Positions 11,149-22,965 of a stretch of DNA of 64,000 nt are shown here, one piece after another (within the stretch, counting starts at the first letter, position 1; every line of letters starts with the position of its first letter). Source of the stretch: Climacium dendroides (taxonomy: Eukaryota; Streptophyta; Bryopsida; Hypnales; Climaciaceae); NCBI GenBank assembly GCA_950106755.1, contig OX467083.1, positions 38,640,555 through 38,704,554 on the forward strand, given 5' to 3'. A program made the position numbers and the translations under genes. The notes under the pieces are model-generated. The model was not told the DNA's origin, searched no databases, and saw only the letters and a list, made by a program, of their open reading frames with translations.

Positions 11149-12637
11149 AGTCTTGAGACCCAATTGGATTGTTCAAAGAACAAATCTTCTAATTTCAAAT
11201 GCTACAATCTACTTGGTTAAGTCTCATTGAGATTTCTACTTCTATAGCTACAACCTTCAGTGTAGTTAGATAGTTAGAAGATGTCATTTTTTTCAATGCA
11301 ATAAAAAAATGACAATTATGAGTAATTTTTTTTATAGAAAGTAACATTCTTGAATTTCAAACCATTTGCTTTTATAAATTGAGACTCTTTTCACTACAAA
11401 TAATTTTGAATACAACCTTACATATGAATTGTGGGATAATTTACAACAAATTATTGAAAGTGTAGTGCTATTATAGAAAGACTTTGGTCTCCCTTTTTGA
11501 GAATGTTATGTCTTAAAATGGTTGTGTCTTTTCCTTTTGCTACAAAATCTTGAATGCAAGCTTGCATATTAACTGTGGGCCATACACCAAAAATCTTTCT
11601 TCTTCTACAAATTATTTTTGTTATAGTGCCACTCTAGAAAAGACCTTTTCAAGATATCAATGCTATTTTCTAAATTGATCATGTCCTTTCATATAGTGAA
11701 GATAACTTTAGGGCTTTGAGCTTTTGGAAGGTAGAAGTCATTGATAGTGAAGGTAGGCATGACAATTCTATTTTTTTTCAATTTTTTTCTCTTAAAATGT
11801 GATATGCAAGCAAATTTTGGCTTTGAAAAATATCTCACATTTACAAACTTTCAAGATTTAGGGGTTGCAAATATTATTAAATACTCATCATAAAGAATTT
11901 GGAATTGAAATTTGGTTGGTTGCTTTTTATATAGACTAGTAGCTACAATATTCTGCAAAGAAAATTCAAGGCATAATTAATTTTCTATTGTAAGTGAGCT
12001 CCACTTAGATGCTTTTCATCCGTGGGAAAAAATTCTTGAATCTTTTAATGCATGATCATCATTACAAAGTTATGGCAAATGACCATCTTGCATTTTCATA
12101 AATCTAATCATTTTTACAAAATCAAAATTTCAAATTAGTTGTTTCTTAAGATTTTGCACATTTTTTGTTCTCCAACTTTAAAAAAAATTCTAGGTCAATC
12201 TTCTAAAGGATAAAGTTTTGTTTGGGGTGTAAATATTGACCATGTTGTTTACTTTTAAATCATTGCTTTCAAATCTAAATTAGTAAAGGTAAGTAAATTT
12301 TATGGGCAATTGCAAGAAACACTTGATGATGTTTCTACATCTGAGAAATATAACATTTTGAAAAAAAAATGTAAAATCAAAATTAAATTAACTAATCTAT
12401 ATTGTTAGGTTTGGTCAATTTTGTTTGTTTCATTAGGTGAGAGCTTTGGGAGCACCTTGCTGACAAGGGTGTACTTAAACATATTCTTTGAAGGAAAGCC
12501 CTTGGCAATAGGTGTAGGGTGCAAGTTTTATGCGTAAAACTGAAAATATAGAGCCTCAAACTTTTTTTGACTAAATATCAAAATATATATGGGATTTCAT
12601 AAAATATAGGGCCTTGACAAAATGAGTAGAAGTTAAC
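11149..12637. other. AT-rich repeat-like DNA, no supported gene
   Basis: Long A/T-rich stretches contain several short phrases that also occur elsewhere in the window (cytosine-poor, with TTTTCAAA/TTGAAAA). No open frame over 60 codons, no RNA gene and no complete element was found. Confidence 0.45.
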
Positions 12638-13574
12638 TTAACTTTACCTGTAAAAGACCAAGACTCCCCTCTAGAGACTTTGAGGAGTTTGGTGGGTTCT
12701 TATGACCTCAATTTTTGATGAATTTTTTTGAATTTATTTAATAATATAGAAATATTTATTAGCTTCGTGGGAATATAATTTTTATTTCAATTGGTGCCTA
12801 GGAGCAAAAGCTATGCCATTCTAAACATAATTTTCATGTGGTCAGGTAGGAAAAGAAATCCACAAAAACTTGAATAATTAAAAAAATTCCTTATAAATCT
12901 TATTTTTTTCTACATCTAAAGCTTTGATTCATTCCATTTGGATTAGTGATGTGAAAGTTACAGACAATCTTGTTTTCAAGCAATCTAAGCACCTTGAGTT
13001 CTTGAAAAAATAACTTATAGGATTCATTTCCATATGCAATATTCACAGTTTTTCAAAAAAAATTGTTTGAAAAGATTAAGTTTGCTAGTTAAAACAATTT
13101 CACCATTGGAATTATTGTATTTCAATTCCATCTTAAAGCTATTAATGATTAGTTTTTCTTTCAATCTTGGACTTACTTCTACTTAATAATTTAAGAAAAA
13201 AATAAAATCAAGCATTTTGTTTTTTAAATTTTTTCTTAAATTTCCAATTCATTTCTTCAATACAAAAAAATTTAAATTCAAAGTCCAAAGTGCAAAAAAT
13301 TTCCACAAATAGTGGTCAAAGTCATTTGATATTGCAGACCAGTGTTCAAAAAAACTTTATTTTCCAACTTTGAATGCTAATATCTTCCAATTTGTATGGT
13401 CAAACTTTATGAAATTTTTCCCACATGATCTCAGACAAGTAAAGTACAACTGTATAAAATCCTACAATTAGATATTTAAAATTATTTTAAAAAAATTTCT
13501 TGAGTAAATGCAATAGAAATGGCAGTTTTGAGTGGTTTTGGGCGGGAAAATAGCCTTGGTCTTGTAGGGGTTAA
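12638..13574. mobile_element. TTAA-bounded element E6 (937 bp)
   Basis: The right end in reverse complement is TTAACCCCTACAAGACCAAG and the left end is TTAACTTTACCTGTAAAAGA followed by CCAAG. A second TTAA five bases upstream makes the left boundary slightly uncertain. The body (TTCATTCCATTTGGATTAGT, then AATTTCACCATTGG, then a closing GGCAGTTTTGAGTG) is shared with E13, E14 and the elements near 18.4 and 39.7 kb. Confidence 0.6.
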
Positions 13575-15703
13575 AGAAAAAACTCAAAACATTCTCTATT
13601 ATTCTATAAATGTGACTTATTTATGTAGTCAATGAAGGAAATCTTGACACATGACATTATAAGTCAAAGAGTTTTTGCAATGGACTAAGGGCCACATCAT
13701 AGGAGATTTTGCATGGACTTAGTAAAGGTATCAATATCTAAAAGAACGTTTTCTAGTCCCACATTGAATGACCACATTCTTTTGATGAGGTTACTAGCAA
13801 ACTCAAGAAAATGCAATCCAAGAGTGATTTTGTAACTTTCACTCTTGTAATATATTACAAAATTTCAAATTGAAAACATAGCACATCCTATATTTAGTAT
13901 TAGAATTACCTTGAATGGAGACACCTTTGAAGCACAAAATGTCTTTAACTTCATTGGTTGCTTATGAAGAATTATAGTGGTTTTGAGTCTTGAAACTTGG
14001 AAGTGTTCATTGAAGATTATTTTCAGGTGTCAATGAACAAATGTGTCTCTTTTTAGTCTTACTACCTCATACAAAAAATTGCATATACTAAAAAAATGGT
14101 ATTGAGTACAGTGGTATAGATTAGGTCAATAAAGTTGCTGCAACATGTAGTAGACTAGGAGAATACCAAAAATAATATGATCTCAACAATTCAAGTAAAA
14201 AAAATTATTTCAAAGACAATGTACAAAAATAAGCAAACGAAAATTTATAGAAAATCAATTTTTTGATGTTAGTACTTTCAAAAAAGAATAATATATTCCA
14301 ATTAAAAAACAATTAGACATTGTTTTCTATAGAAAGTGTCATTTGACCAACTAATTAAAACTTTAAACAAGCAAATACTATAGTGCCTATATTGAAACAA
14401 TAGAAGGACACTTTGAACACATGTGCAAGTTTGTACTATAAGATGATAATTTTTTTCTACTTATGCAATTCAAGAAGAGGACTTCATATTCCAAAGTTTA
14501 AATCCTTACATTTTTTTTCAAAAAGAGGAGATGGGAAATGAACCCTAATGTCCAAGGGAGCTCTTCCCTCCAAAATGACCTCTAAACCGTAATTTCAAAA
14601 ATGAAAGTATAGTTTATTAGAATCACTATTTGAGAAATCTAGTCTTAAGATCTTATTCATCACTATCAAATTAGTCTATTTTCTAATTTTCAAAGATATT
14701 GACCGCATGGATTTTGAGATATCTGAATTTTTTTTCCCAAGCAAAATGTTTTGGGGAGCCATATCCTAAATTTTTAAAACAAAGAGTTTGTCATTTTTGA
14801 CCAAATGCAACTATTAATAATTAAGGACATGCATGCCAATTTTCACAATGATTAGAGTAATGGAAGATTGTTTTCAAAGCCTTGCAATCAAGTAAGGTAC
14901 AGTAATTTCACTTGACCATGCCCATTCACTACATGCTCCAATAATTAGCCCCTTGTCTACTTGCACATCCTTTGAATTTTTTTTCTTGGAATGGCCTTTG
15001 ATTGGCTAGGTTTGTCTTTGAAGACAGTGCATTGTGAGCATTTTTTGGGGTGCTTGACTTTGAAAAATCACCTAAAGCAGAGTTTTTGTCCAAATTAAAA
15101 GTTTTTTTCAACTATGGAAAGAAAACTTGATGAGTAGATGAAAAAAATATGAACTTAAGAATAGATTGTTTTGGGATCTAGATAGCTATTGAAATTGGGC
15201 AGTGACCACAAAATAGTTGACTAGGCATATAGGGGTTAGAAACCTCTAAATTACAATTTTGAAAATAGGACATTCAATTGGGGTTTATTCATAATTGTTG
15301 AAATATTTTTGACAACTATAAAAAATTCACTCATTGGTGTAAAATTTTTGTTAGTACTTTATTTGTAAATCTTGAATCTTTTGGAGTTGTAATGCAAAGT
15401 TATGGTCAAAACTATTAGAGGAAATTGTAGTTGACAAAAATAATACAATTATAATTGAAAATCATCCCTATATTTTAGAAAAATAAAAAATGATAGGTTT
15501 TGTGTTTTAGAAATTGCTCATGTACAAAAAACTAACTACAAAAGATTTAATTTTTAAAAATTTGCTAAATAATATCTTTTTTTTTTAACTAAAAAATGAT
15601 TCCAAATTTTGAATTAAATGTGTAAGGATGACTATGACCATCAAGATACATGAAATTTTGACAATATGCATTTATTATCTTCATAAATCTCTATTTATCC
15701 TAT
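13575..15703. other. AT-rich intergenic DNA, no supported gene
   Basis: Nothing recognisable beyond fragments of the dispersed AT-rich repeats. A 60-codon frame at 14929-15111 (minus) shows no domain. Confidence 0.45.
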
Positions 15704-16720
15704 TTAAGCCATTGAGACCTTTCTAACTTTGAATGTTCTTTAAAAGGAGAATTGAGATTATTTTTATCTCTTGATGTTTTATAATTAGAAGAATTTAGTA
15801 TGGAGGATATGGAAGAAGATATAAAATGGAGTCCCATTTTAGGTGAACCATTAATTGGCTATGTAATAAACTCTATTTCATTACCATGCACGAGTCTATT
15901 ATGAATTGATAGTTAATTCATTTTACCCCCTTGCAACTGTATTGGATTACAGTCAATATATAATGCTTTAAAGTATTTAACAATCTATCCAATAAGTCTT
16001 TAAATTACAAACAATGCAAATGAGTAAAATATCTTCTAATTTCAAATACAATATGCTCAAAGAAAATCTAGGTATTTTTTGAAAAACATTGTTTCAAATT
16101 CATTTGCATGTAACTTGATGTAACAAGATTAATAAAATAAAAACCAGATTTGTATTGCAAATTCTAGCAATACTATTAACTTCTTAACAATTTGGTCATT
16201 GTACACCATTGAAAGTTTGGGTAGGTTCAATCCTACCAAATCAATTTTGAACAAAACTTTTTCAAATTTTGAAAAGAAGTGTGGACATATACCATCCTAT
16301 CAAGTGTGTGGATCAAAAGTCATGTTGCTAAAAAAAATTTAGGCAATTTGAACAATTAGAAAATCCTTTGCTAAATTCTACATCTATCTTTGAAATTTGG
16401 AGGGTATGTAAATCATATAATGTAGAATGCAATGTCAAAAACCCATGTGTAGTGCAATAATTTCACTTTAGGAGGAATTAAAGTCTATTGACACAATTGG
16501 ACACAATCATGAAAAAACTTTTCTTCTAACTTCAAATGTTATAATCTTTCAATATGCACAGTTGAAGTTTCTGAATTTTTTTCTATACATTCCCAATGTA
16601 GTCTAGTACAAATTTGTATGCTTGAACTTAAAAAAAAAGGTTAAATTTTTTTCTTGCTAACCTAAAAGGTCAATTTTTGACAATATATGCTAAAATGTGC
16701 TCTAGTCCTTCAGGGGTTAA
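15704..16720. mobile_element. Probable TTAA-bounded element E7 (1,017 bp)
   Basis: The right end in reverse complement, TTAACCCCTGAAGGACTAGA, fits the family well. The left end, TTAAGCCATTGAGACCTTTC, fits poorly, so the left boundary is tentative. The interior is AT-rich and non-coding. Confidence 0.4.
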
Positions 16721-18119
16721 ATACCAAAATTTGAATTAGAATACAATATGTGATGTTATATGCATAGTCCAATCCATTGTTGCTATTAGTCTCAAATGTT
16801 TTATTGTTAATACTTAGATTTTTGGGCGACCCCAAATGGATTGATCCATTTTTAGACTTAGGAATGTAAAGAGTTACTTGAACATGGGTTCATTGGGCTC
16901 ATTCTCAAGAGAATCAAGTTAATTATCAAGTGGTGTATTCAAATTTAGAAAAAGATTCACTATTGAATTATAAAAATTCAAAGTATGAGTGGTATAGGTG
17001 ATGTAACAAAGAATTAAGAATTATTGGTTTAGGAAACTTTGGCCAATGAGGTGGAGGCATGTATTTAGGGAAGGGAGCAAGGGTATAATTGTGTCGTCCA
17101 ATATTAGTAAGGCTGGGCCTATCCTTTGGGATGGGAGAGAGGCAGTTGGAGACTTTAGGCGTGCTTTCAAAAACAACGCGTGGCAAGCTATGTGAGGAAC
17201 ATCTAGGGAGAAAACCGTTGAAAACGGTCTCAAATGGAAGAGTAATGGGGTTGGACAATGATAATGCTTGGAATTCTAATGGGTCTCTAGCCTAGAACAT
17301 TTATGGCCCTCTTTCAATGAGCTACCCAATCTCGTACCCAAGTACTTTAGTAGATTAGTAGATTAGACTTGGATTAGTAGATTAGTAGATTAGTAGATTA
17401 GACTTGGATAGTTGGATTAGACTTGGATAGTTGGAGATTGTGGATATAATCAACCATTGGAATACACATCTTGCACTTGAATTTGAGCTATTTTTAATTT
17501 TTTTTTCCTATTGTGTCTATTCTTGCGGTCTTTCATTCTACCATGTTTGATCTTGAATTTTGGCACCAAATTTGTGACAAATCTTCTACTTCTCTCATAA
17601 TTTTTGAATTTGGACAATGAAGTGGTTAGTATTGCAAGACCATTTTTTTACTCATTTTTTGTCCAAAAAATACAAGATTTGTTTCCATACATGTGGAACT
17701 TGGTTACCTTGAGAATAAAAGTAGGATGCCAACTTTCTAAAATGTTATGTGTCCATAAGAGCATGTCAAAGCATAATTTGAGCTATGCCAAAATATTGAT
17801 TTCCTTGTAGTGCCCTTCACTTTTGCATTATAATATTCTAATCTACAACTTAAATTGAAACCAAACTTTGTAGAGATGATAAGGACTTGACTTTCTACAA
17901 GATCATTTAGTTAACTTGTCTAAAAATGATTCATCTTAAGTACTTTGAGTTCCAATTCTTTGTAACTTACAAACTTTAGACCATATATACCTTGAAAATG
18001 GACAAATTTTTTAAGAATTAAGATGTCAATTTTTTATTTCACATGCATAGGAAAAAAAAGATGAATTGTTTGACAAACATTGCTAAAAAATCTTCATATA
18101 TTTATACACACACAAAAAA
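16721..18119. other. AT-rich intergenic DNA with a minisatellite
   Basis: A somewhat GC-richer patch at about 17020-17290 has overlapping open frames on both strands but no recognised domain. It is followed by the AGATTAGT minisatellite listed below. No gene is supported. Confidence 0.4.
17347..17434. repeat. Minisatellite of TTAGTAGA and ACTTGGAT units
   Basis: The sequence alternates TTAGTAGATTAGTAGATTAG with ACTTGGAT, then repeats GTTGGATTAGACTTGGATA. It is a compound tandem repeat with unit lengths near 8 and 19 bp. Confidence 0.8.
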
Positions 18120-18269
18120 CACTACTTGAAAATTTCGTTTCTCTGTTGTTTTGGTCGCATTGATCCGGTCAAAATCTGACAGAAATCTGTTGAAATCAAC
18201 AGATTTCTGTCAGATTTTGACCGGATCAACGTGACCAAAACAACAAAAAAACGAAATTTTCTAGTAGTG
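18120..18269. mobile_element. 150-bp foldback MITE with CACTA-like ends
   Basis: Two 73-base arms are inverted copies of each other with about five mismatches, separated by a 4-base loop (AAAT). The ends read CACTACTTGAAAATTTCG and, in reverse complement, CACTACTAGAAAATTTCG. CACTA termini are typical of the CACTA (EnSpm) superfamily. A transcript would fold into a long near-perfect hairpin. Confidence 0.8.
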
Positions 18270-20599
18270 AACCTTGATCATAGAGTTAGTTTACTCCCAT
18301 AAATTATAAATAGTCCCCTTACATTAAAATATTTTCACTATATCTAAGTTTAGGATTTATATTATTAACCCCTAAAGTCTCACTATCTTCCGTTCTATCT
18401 TCTTCCAAGACAAATTGGATTTTGGATAGGCTTGGATAGTCTCAATATTTGTTATAATTTTTTGGAACTTTTTGTGAACATAGAAAAGCACATAGGCTTT
18501 CTGGGCATATAACTTTTGTTTCAATCAATGCCCCAAAATAAAAATTATGGCACAACAAACCCAAATTTTAGTTCGGCAAATAGAAAAATCCACAAACACT
18601 TAGAATAATTATTTTTATTTTATTTTAATAGATTGTATTTCTATCCATATGGGAAGCTTTTATTCATTCCATTTGGTCTAATGACATGAAAGTTATGGAC
18701 AATCTTGTTTTTTAAGCAATTAGAGCAATTTTTTGAAAAATAATTTGTAAGATTTGTTTTGGAATTCAATTTTCACGATTTTTTAGTATTTTTTTTCACA
18801 AAGAAAAAATCTCTTACTAAAATGATCTCACTAATTTGAGATTATTGTGCAATTAAATTCAATTCCATTTTAGATCTATTAATGGTTTAGTTTTTGCTTC
18901 AATATATCCTCAAATATATCTTGAACCTATTTCTATTTAACAATTTATAAAAATTGAACATCAAGTGGTTTCTAAAGGTGGGAGGGTTTTTGTGTAAAAC
19001 AAAAATATGTTATAAATTATGAATTCCATAATTTTTTTGAAGTTTGAATCAAAGAAACAAAATAAGCTTTAGAAGCAAGAATATCCATATGGACCAAGTT
19101 TCAAAACTACTAATGTACCTTGTCCTATTGCTACAATATAATAAAATAAAAATAAAAGTATTTTTCTAATTTTGTAGTTTATAATTTAAAAAAATTCAAT
19201 ATATATTTTCCTTGTAAGTTGGAATTCTACAAAACAAAATTTGTGCATCCCTCCTCACAAAGGGCTTTCTACTCGTACCAAGAATGTGACCAAGGGATGC
19301 GCAAAAACAAAGAAAATAAAGAAATAATGAAAGAAAACAACTTCATTTAATGTATAGATGGATGTGTATATATGTAGAGAGTTCATTTACTTCAAAAATT
19401 CACGAAAAATGAAATTTCTATATTTTGCATTTAAATTTTTTTTATGATTGGTCAAAATTGTAGTTCCAATAGTTTTGTAAAAAAGGACAAAAAATCAATC
19501 ATGGGCCAACTTATACTTTCTTTGATTGTGATGTTTTCTTAGATGTTCTTAGTTTTGAATGTAAAAATTGAAAGACAACCTTCTCTAGTTTCTATTTTTC
19601 TTTTTTAAATTGGAAAAAAGAAGATTTTACACCCAAAATGTTGCTTGAAATCAAGTTGCATCCATTAAATGATTGCATAGGCCTTCAAGGTTAAAATTTG
19701 ATGAATGACCTTGCTAAAAAAATAGCCCACACTAGATGGATAAAAAAGTGTGATTTTAACCAAGGAATGTTTGCATAAGTTAAGTAAGGTATAAAACTGT
19801 AAAAGTAGCCTTGAATATGTAGATTGTAGTAGCCCAATTATATCCATTCCATAAATTATCATGAACTATAGTAATTCTGGGAGTAATTTCTAAGAATAAT
19901 CTTCAAAATTCTATTATTCATAATTCAAATGACACATGTTAGATCACATATTCAAGGCTACCTTTGTCACATGTGTCATAAAAACAAAGTAAAAAGTGAA
20001 CAAAAGGCATGTATATAATTTAAATATAAAAGCATAATGGTGATTTACACCTATCCTTAGGACTTAGCAAATTCATAATTTATTCATACAATGTTTAAAT
20101 AATGCATGTGATGGCTCTTCGTACTTGCCAATAAGATTAAAAGAAATTAAAATTTTCATATATGAATACTAAAAGACGGTTTACACCAAGGTGGGATCCA
20201 AGGACCACATAGACTTTAGGTTATCTTACTTTGTTAGATGTGACCATAGGAAGCAAGAGCCTTAACAAAAAATAGTAATGACACTTTGCATGGTTTAATT
20301 GTACACTCAAGAGTGACCATAGTCAATCTAGATTTTCTTTAAATCCGACATAGTAAATTAGAAGTTCAATTAAATAAACAAAATCTATAGTTGTAAGTGT
20401 TTTACTCACATATTAACTCTATTATCTACTTTGGCTATGTAGAATTCCAAATGAACTTGAACCATGCTTTTCTCCTGACTTCTCTTTCCCAGGATCTCTC
20501 TATTTGTCCACCAATCATTAGCTTCTTTGATAATTCAAGAGGTCCTTGGGTCCATCCCTAATGTAAACCAACCCTAACTAGACTCTCTCTTGAAATCTC
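18270..20599. other. AT-rich DNA with a partial TTAA-family element and a dispersed repeat
   Basis: A left end TTAACCCCTAAAGTCTC lies at 18365, followed to about 18990 by the shared E6/E13 body, but no right end was found. A single copy of the 6.2-6.9 kb repeat is at about 19090-19380. The rest shows no gene. Confidence 0.45.
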
Positions 20600-21164
20600 G
20601 GGGGGTCACTTAGAGTGTCCATTAAAAATCACATGCAAACAAAACTTTGAACCCCTTATATACTTTATGAATTTTAAATAAAATTAAATGAAAAAAATAA
20701 TAATAGATTTTTTTACTTTGAAAGTTTATGTTTTGAATTATTGATATTTTTATTTTTTAAATAATAATTAGTTACAAATTTTTGATGTAAAAAGATACAC
20801 TGTAGAATTGAAAAATCACTTTCACATTCCTATATTATATATTATATAAGCAAAAATTGTCTAAAAAATGAACAAACAATTCCTAAAAATAACTCTCTTT
20901 TGAAAGCTCATTTTGAATTGAATATTTATACAATGGTCATCTAAATGTGTTCTCTAAAAATATTTGAGTTAAAAAAACATGCCATTTTAGTGTATTTTTA
21001 ACCTCTTCTAGAAATCATTCCATATTTTATTTGAGTTTGAAATTTTGGGAGTAGAATCCTATAGTCATTAGTAAACAATGCTCAAAATTTGAAGTTAAAA
21101 TTATAGTTTATTAGAAATCACTTGTTCGTACATGGTTTGTCATAGTAGAGATAAGTACACCCCG
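20600..21164. mobile_element. Dispersed ~560-bp repeat, GGGGGGTCACTTAG ends, copy 1
   Basis: This stretch and 56174-56732 are clearly the same sequence over their whole lengths with scattered differences and small indels. The left end is GGGGGGTCACTTAGAGTGTC. The right end in reverse complement begins CGGGGTGTACTTATCTCTAC, an imperfect inverted match. It is non-coding and probably a non-autonomous DNA transposon. Confidence 0.7.
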
Positions 21165-21522
21165 TGAGCTTGAAATTACTAATAATATTCAAAGCACAAA
21201 CCTAAACTCCAAATGGCAAAGGACTAAGGTAGGAGATTCTTAAAGCACTTAGGCTCAAAAAATTGCCCACCTCCTCAAAGTGTTCCCTATTTGTACATGT
21301 TGCTTTTTCTTTGTACCAACAATGTACATTTGAGGAGTTGGGCGATTTTAGAGTCCCGTGACATTCCAACTTTAAAAATTCATAACTAATTCCACAAACC
21401 CCCAAAAAACATGAAACAACTTGGGTTAGATGACAATTCCATTTGTCTTTCAAGGAAAATTTATTGGAAAATATTTCAAGAAGTTTTACCTCCCCAAATT
21501 CAGGTTTCAGCTCTTAGATAAA
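21165..21522. other. Transition from AT-rich background to the LBD island
   Basis: No gene is visible. The composition changes sharply at about 21,520, where three CCAACAGGT units begin. Confidence 0.4.
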
Positions 21523-21549
21523 CCAACAGGTCCAACAGGTCCAACAGGT
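21523..21549. repeat. Three perfect 9-bp CCAACAGGT repeats
   Basis: CCAACAGGT is repeated three times without change and marks the edge of the GC-rich island upstream of the LBD gene. Confidence 0.85.
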
Positions 21550-22965
21550 CGAGGTCCAGCGCGACATGGTAGCACCCAGGCAGCATCGATGAGCACCAAA
21601 GTGCAGCTCCGGGACGGGACGGAAGGCGGGGGTAAAAATTCCGAACTAATCATCAAAGTAATCACGGCAAGAGGCTAGGCCAATGGAAGCCGCTGCAGGC
21701 GCGCCTACCTGAGGGGGGATCCGGGGTCCACCGGGTGTCTTATTAGGCCGATAGCGGCTAACTAATGGCAAAAGGGGAAAGATAACCCCCGTCACCAGTG
21801 GAGATGCAGGCACGGCATTGGCCAGGAACAAACGGAGCTTCGATCAAGTCTTAAATACGGGCGATCTCGTGCTGCAGCTAGCTACGCGAACTGGGTAGGC
21901 TAGGCAAGCTACAAGGCAACAGTGCACTAGCTTCTTCGACAGGAAGGGACTACAGTGCTCGGCTGTTACTTGTCGTAGGCGAAGAACTGAAGGTGGCGAT
22001 AGAAGAGAGCCAGGGCGGGCAGGCAGGCGAAGCGGGGGATCGCGCGAGGAATCTCTGGCGTCTCGCAAACCGAGATGATCGAAGGGCCAACTTAAATGCC
22101 CCCCGGACAACTGCCCCGGGTAATCATTCGGACATGCACGAAGCTGATGAATCATCTATCGATATCAATCCGAGACTTGCTCGCTTGCGCGCTTCTCTGG
22201 TCTTCGTCTTCGTCTTCGTCTTCTACCTTTCTCTCTCTAGTATTGATATGGTAGTGGTGATCCGGGTGGAGAGTTGAAGAAGGACGAGTCAACGTACGTA
22301 CGAGAGGCTCGCGGGTGGGAGGTATGAAATATTCGGGGGTGCCTGTGCCGGGGCGGAGACTAGAGTAATATGAGTCGTCCTCCCAAGGCGAGGAAAGGGA
22401 AGGGGGATTGTAGACGACGTTCAGGCTGGCGACTCCAGGTGGGATCACGCTGCGGCGAGACGAAGGCGACGGTGCGTCGGCGGCTGCTGCTATTGGGTGG
22501 GGAGCTCACGACGCCACGGGCACGCTGGCCGGCCAAGAGCAGCGAGGCAAGCGGCAGGCGTCGCAAGAGAGCGACGACGCTCTTCGGGACCGGCAGGAGC
22601 TAGAGACGTGGAACCGCGAGGCCAGCCGCGAGGACCTCGGGGGTTGGGCGAACGCCAAGGATCTGGAGCAGCCGTGGGACAGCAGCAACAACAAGCAGGA
22701 AAAAGATCGCTTGGAGAATTGGGGCCAGGCCGACTCGTCGAGATCGGAAGGCGGGCTCCATTTAGACAGTCGGGAGCCCGTGGCCAGAACGGATTCCGGC
22801 GCGACAGATGCGGCTGGGGAGTTGGATAAGGCGGCGAGGAACGCATCAGAGGCCGCTGCGGCGCGGGCGCGGGGGACGAGTTTGGGGGCGGGTGCAGCAG
22901 CGCAGCAGTCGGATTTAGCAGGTCGCCGCAACGTCGCGGCTGGTGGTGGATACAACGCCGGCTCC
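21550..22965 (+). promoter_or_regulatory. GC-rich promoter and leader region of the LBD gene
   Basis: About 1.4 kb of GC-rich DNA precedes the LBD start codon. It contains a (TCTTCG)n run at about 22199-22223 and CAG/CAA-rich sequence at 22676-22700. Long open frames exist on both strands, as expected in GC-rich DNA with few stops, and none shows a domain. The frame leading into the LBD start is open from 22711, but its only ATG is the LBD ATG at 22966. Transcription start and any leader intron were not located. Confidence 0.45.
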
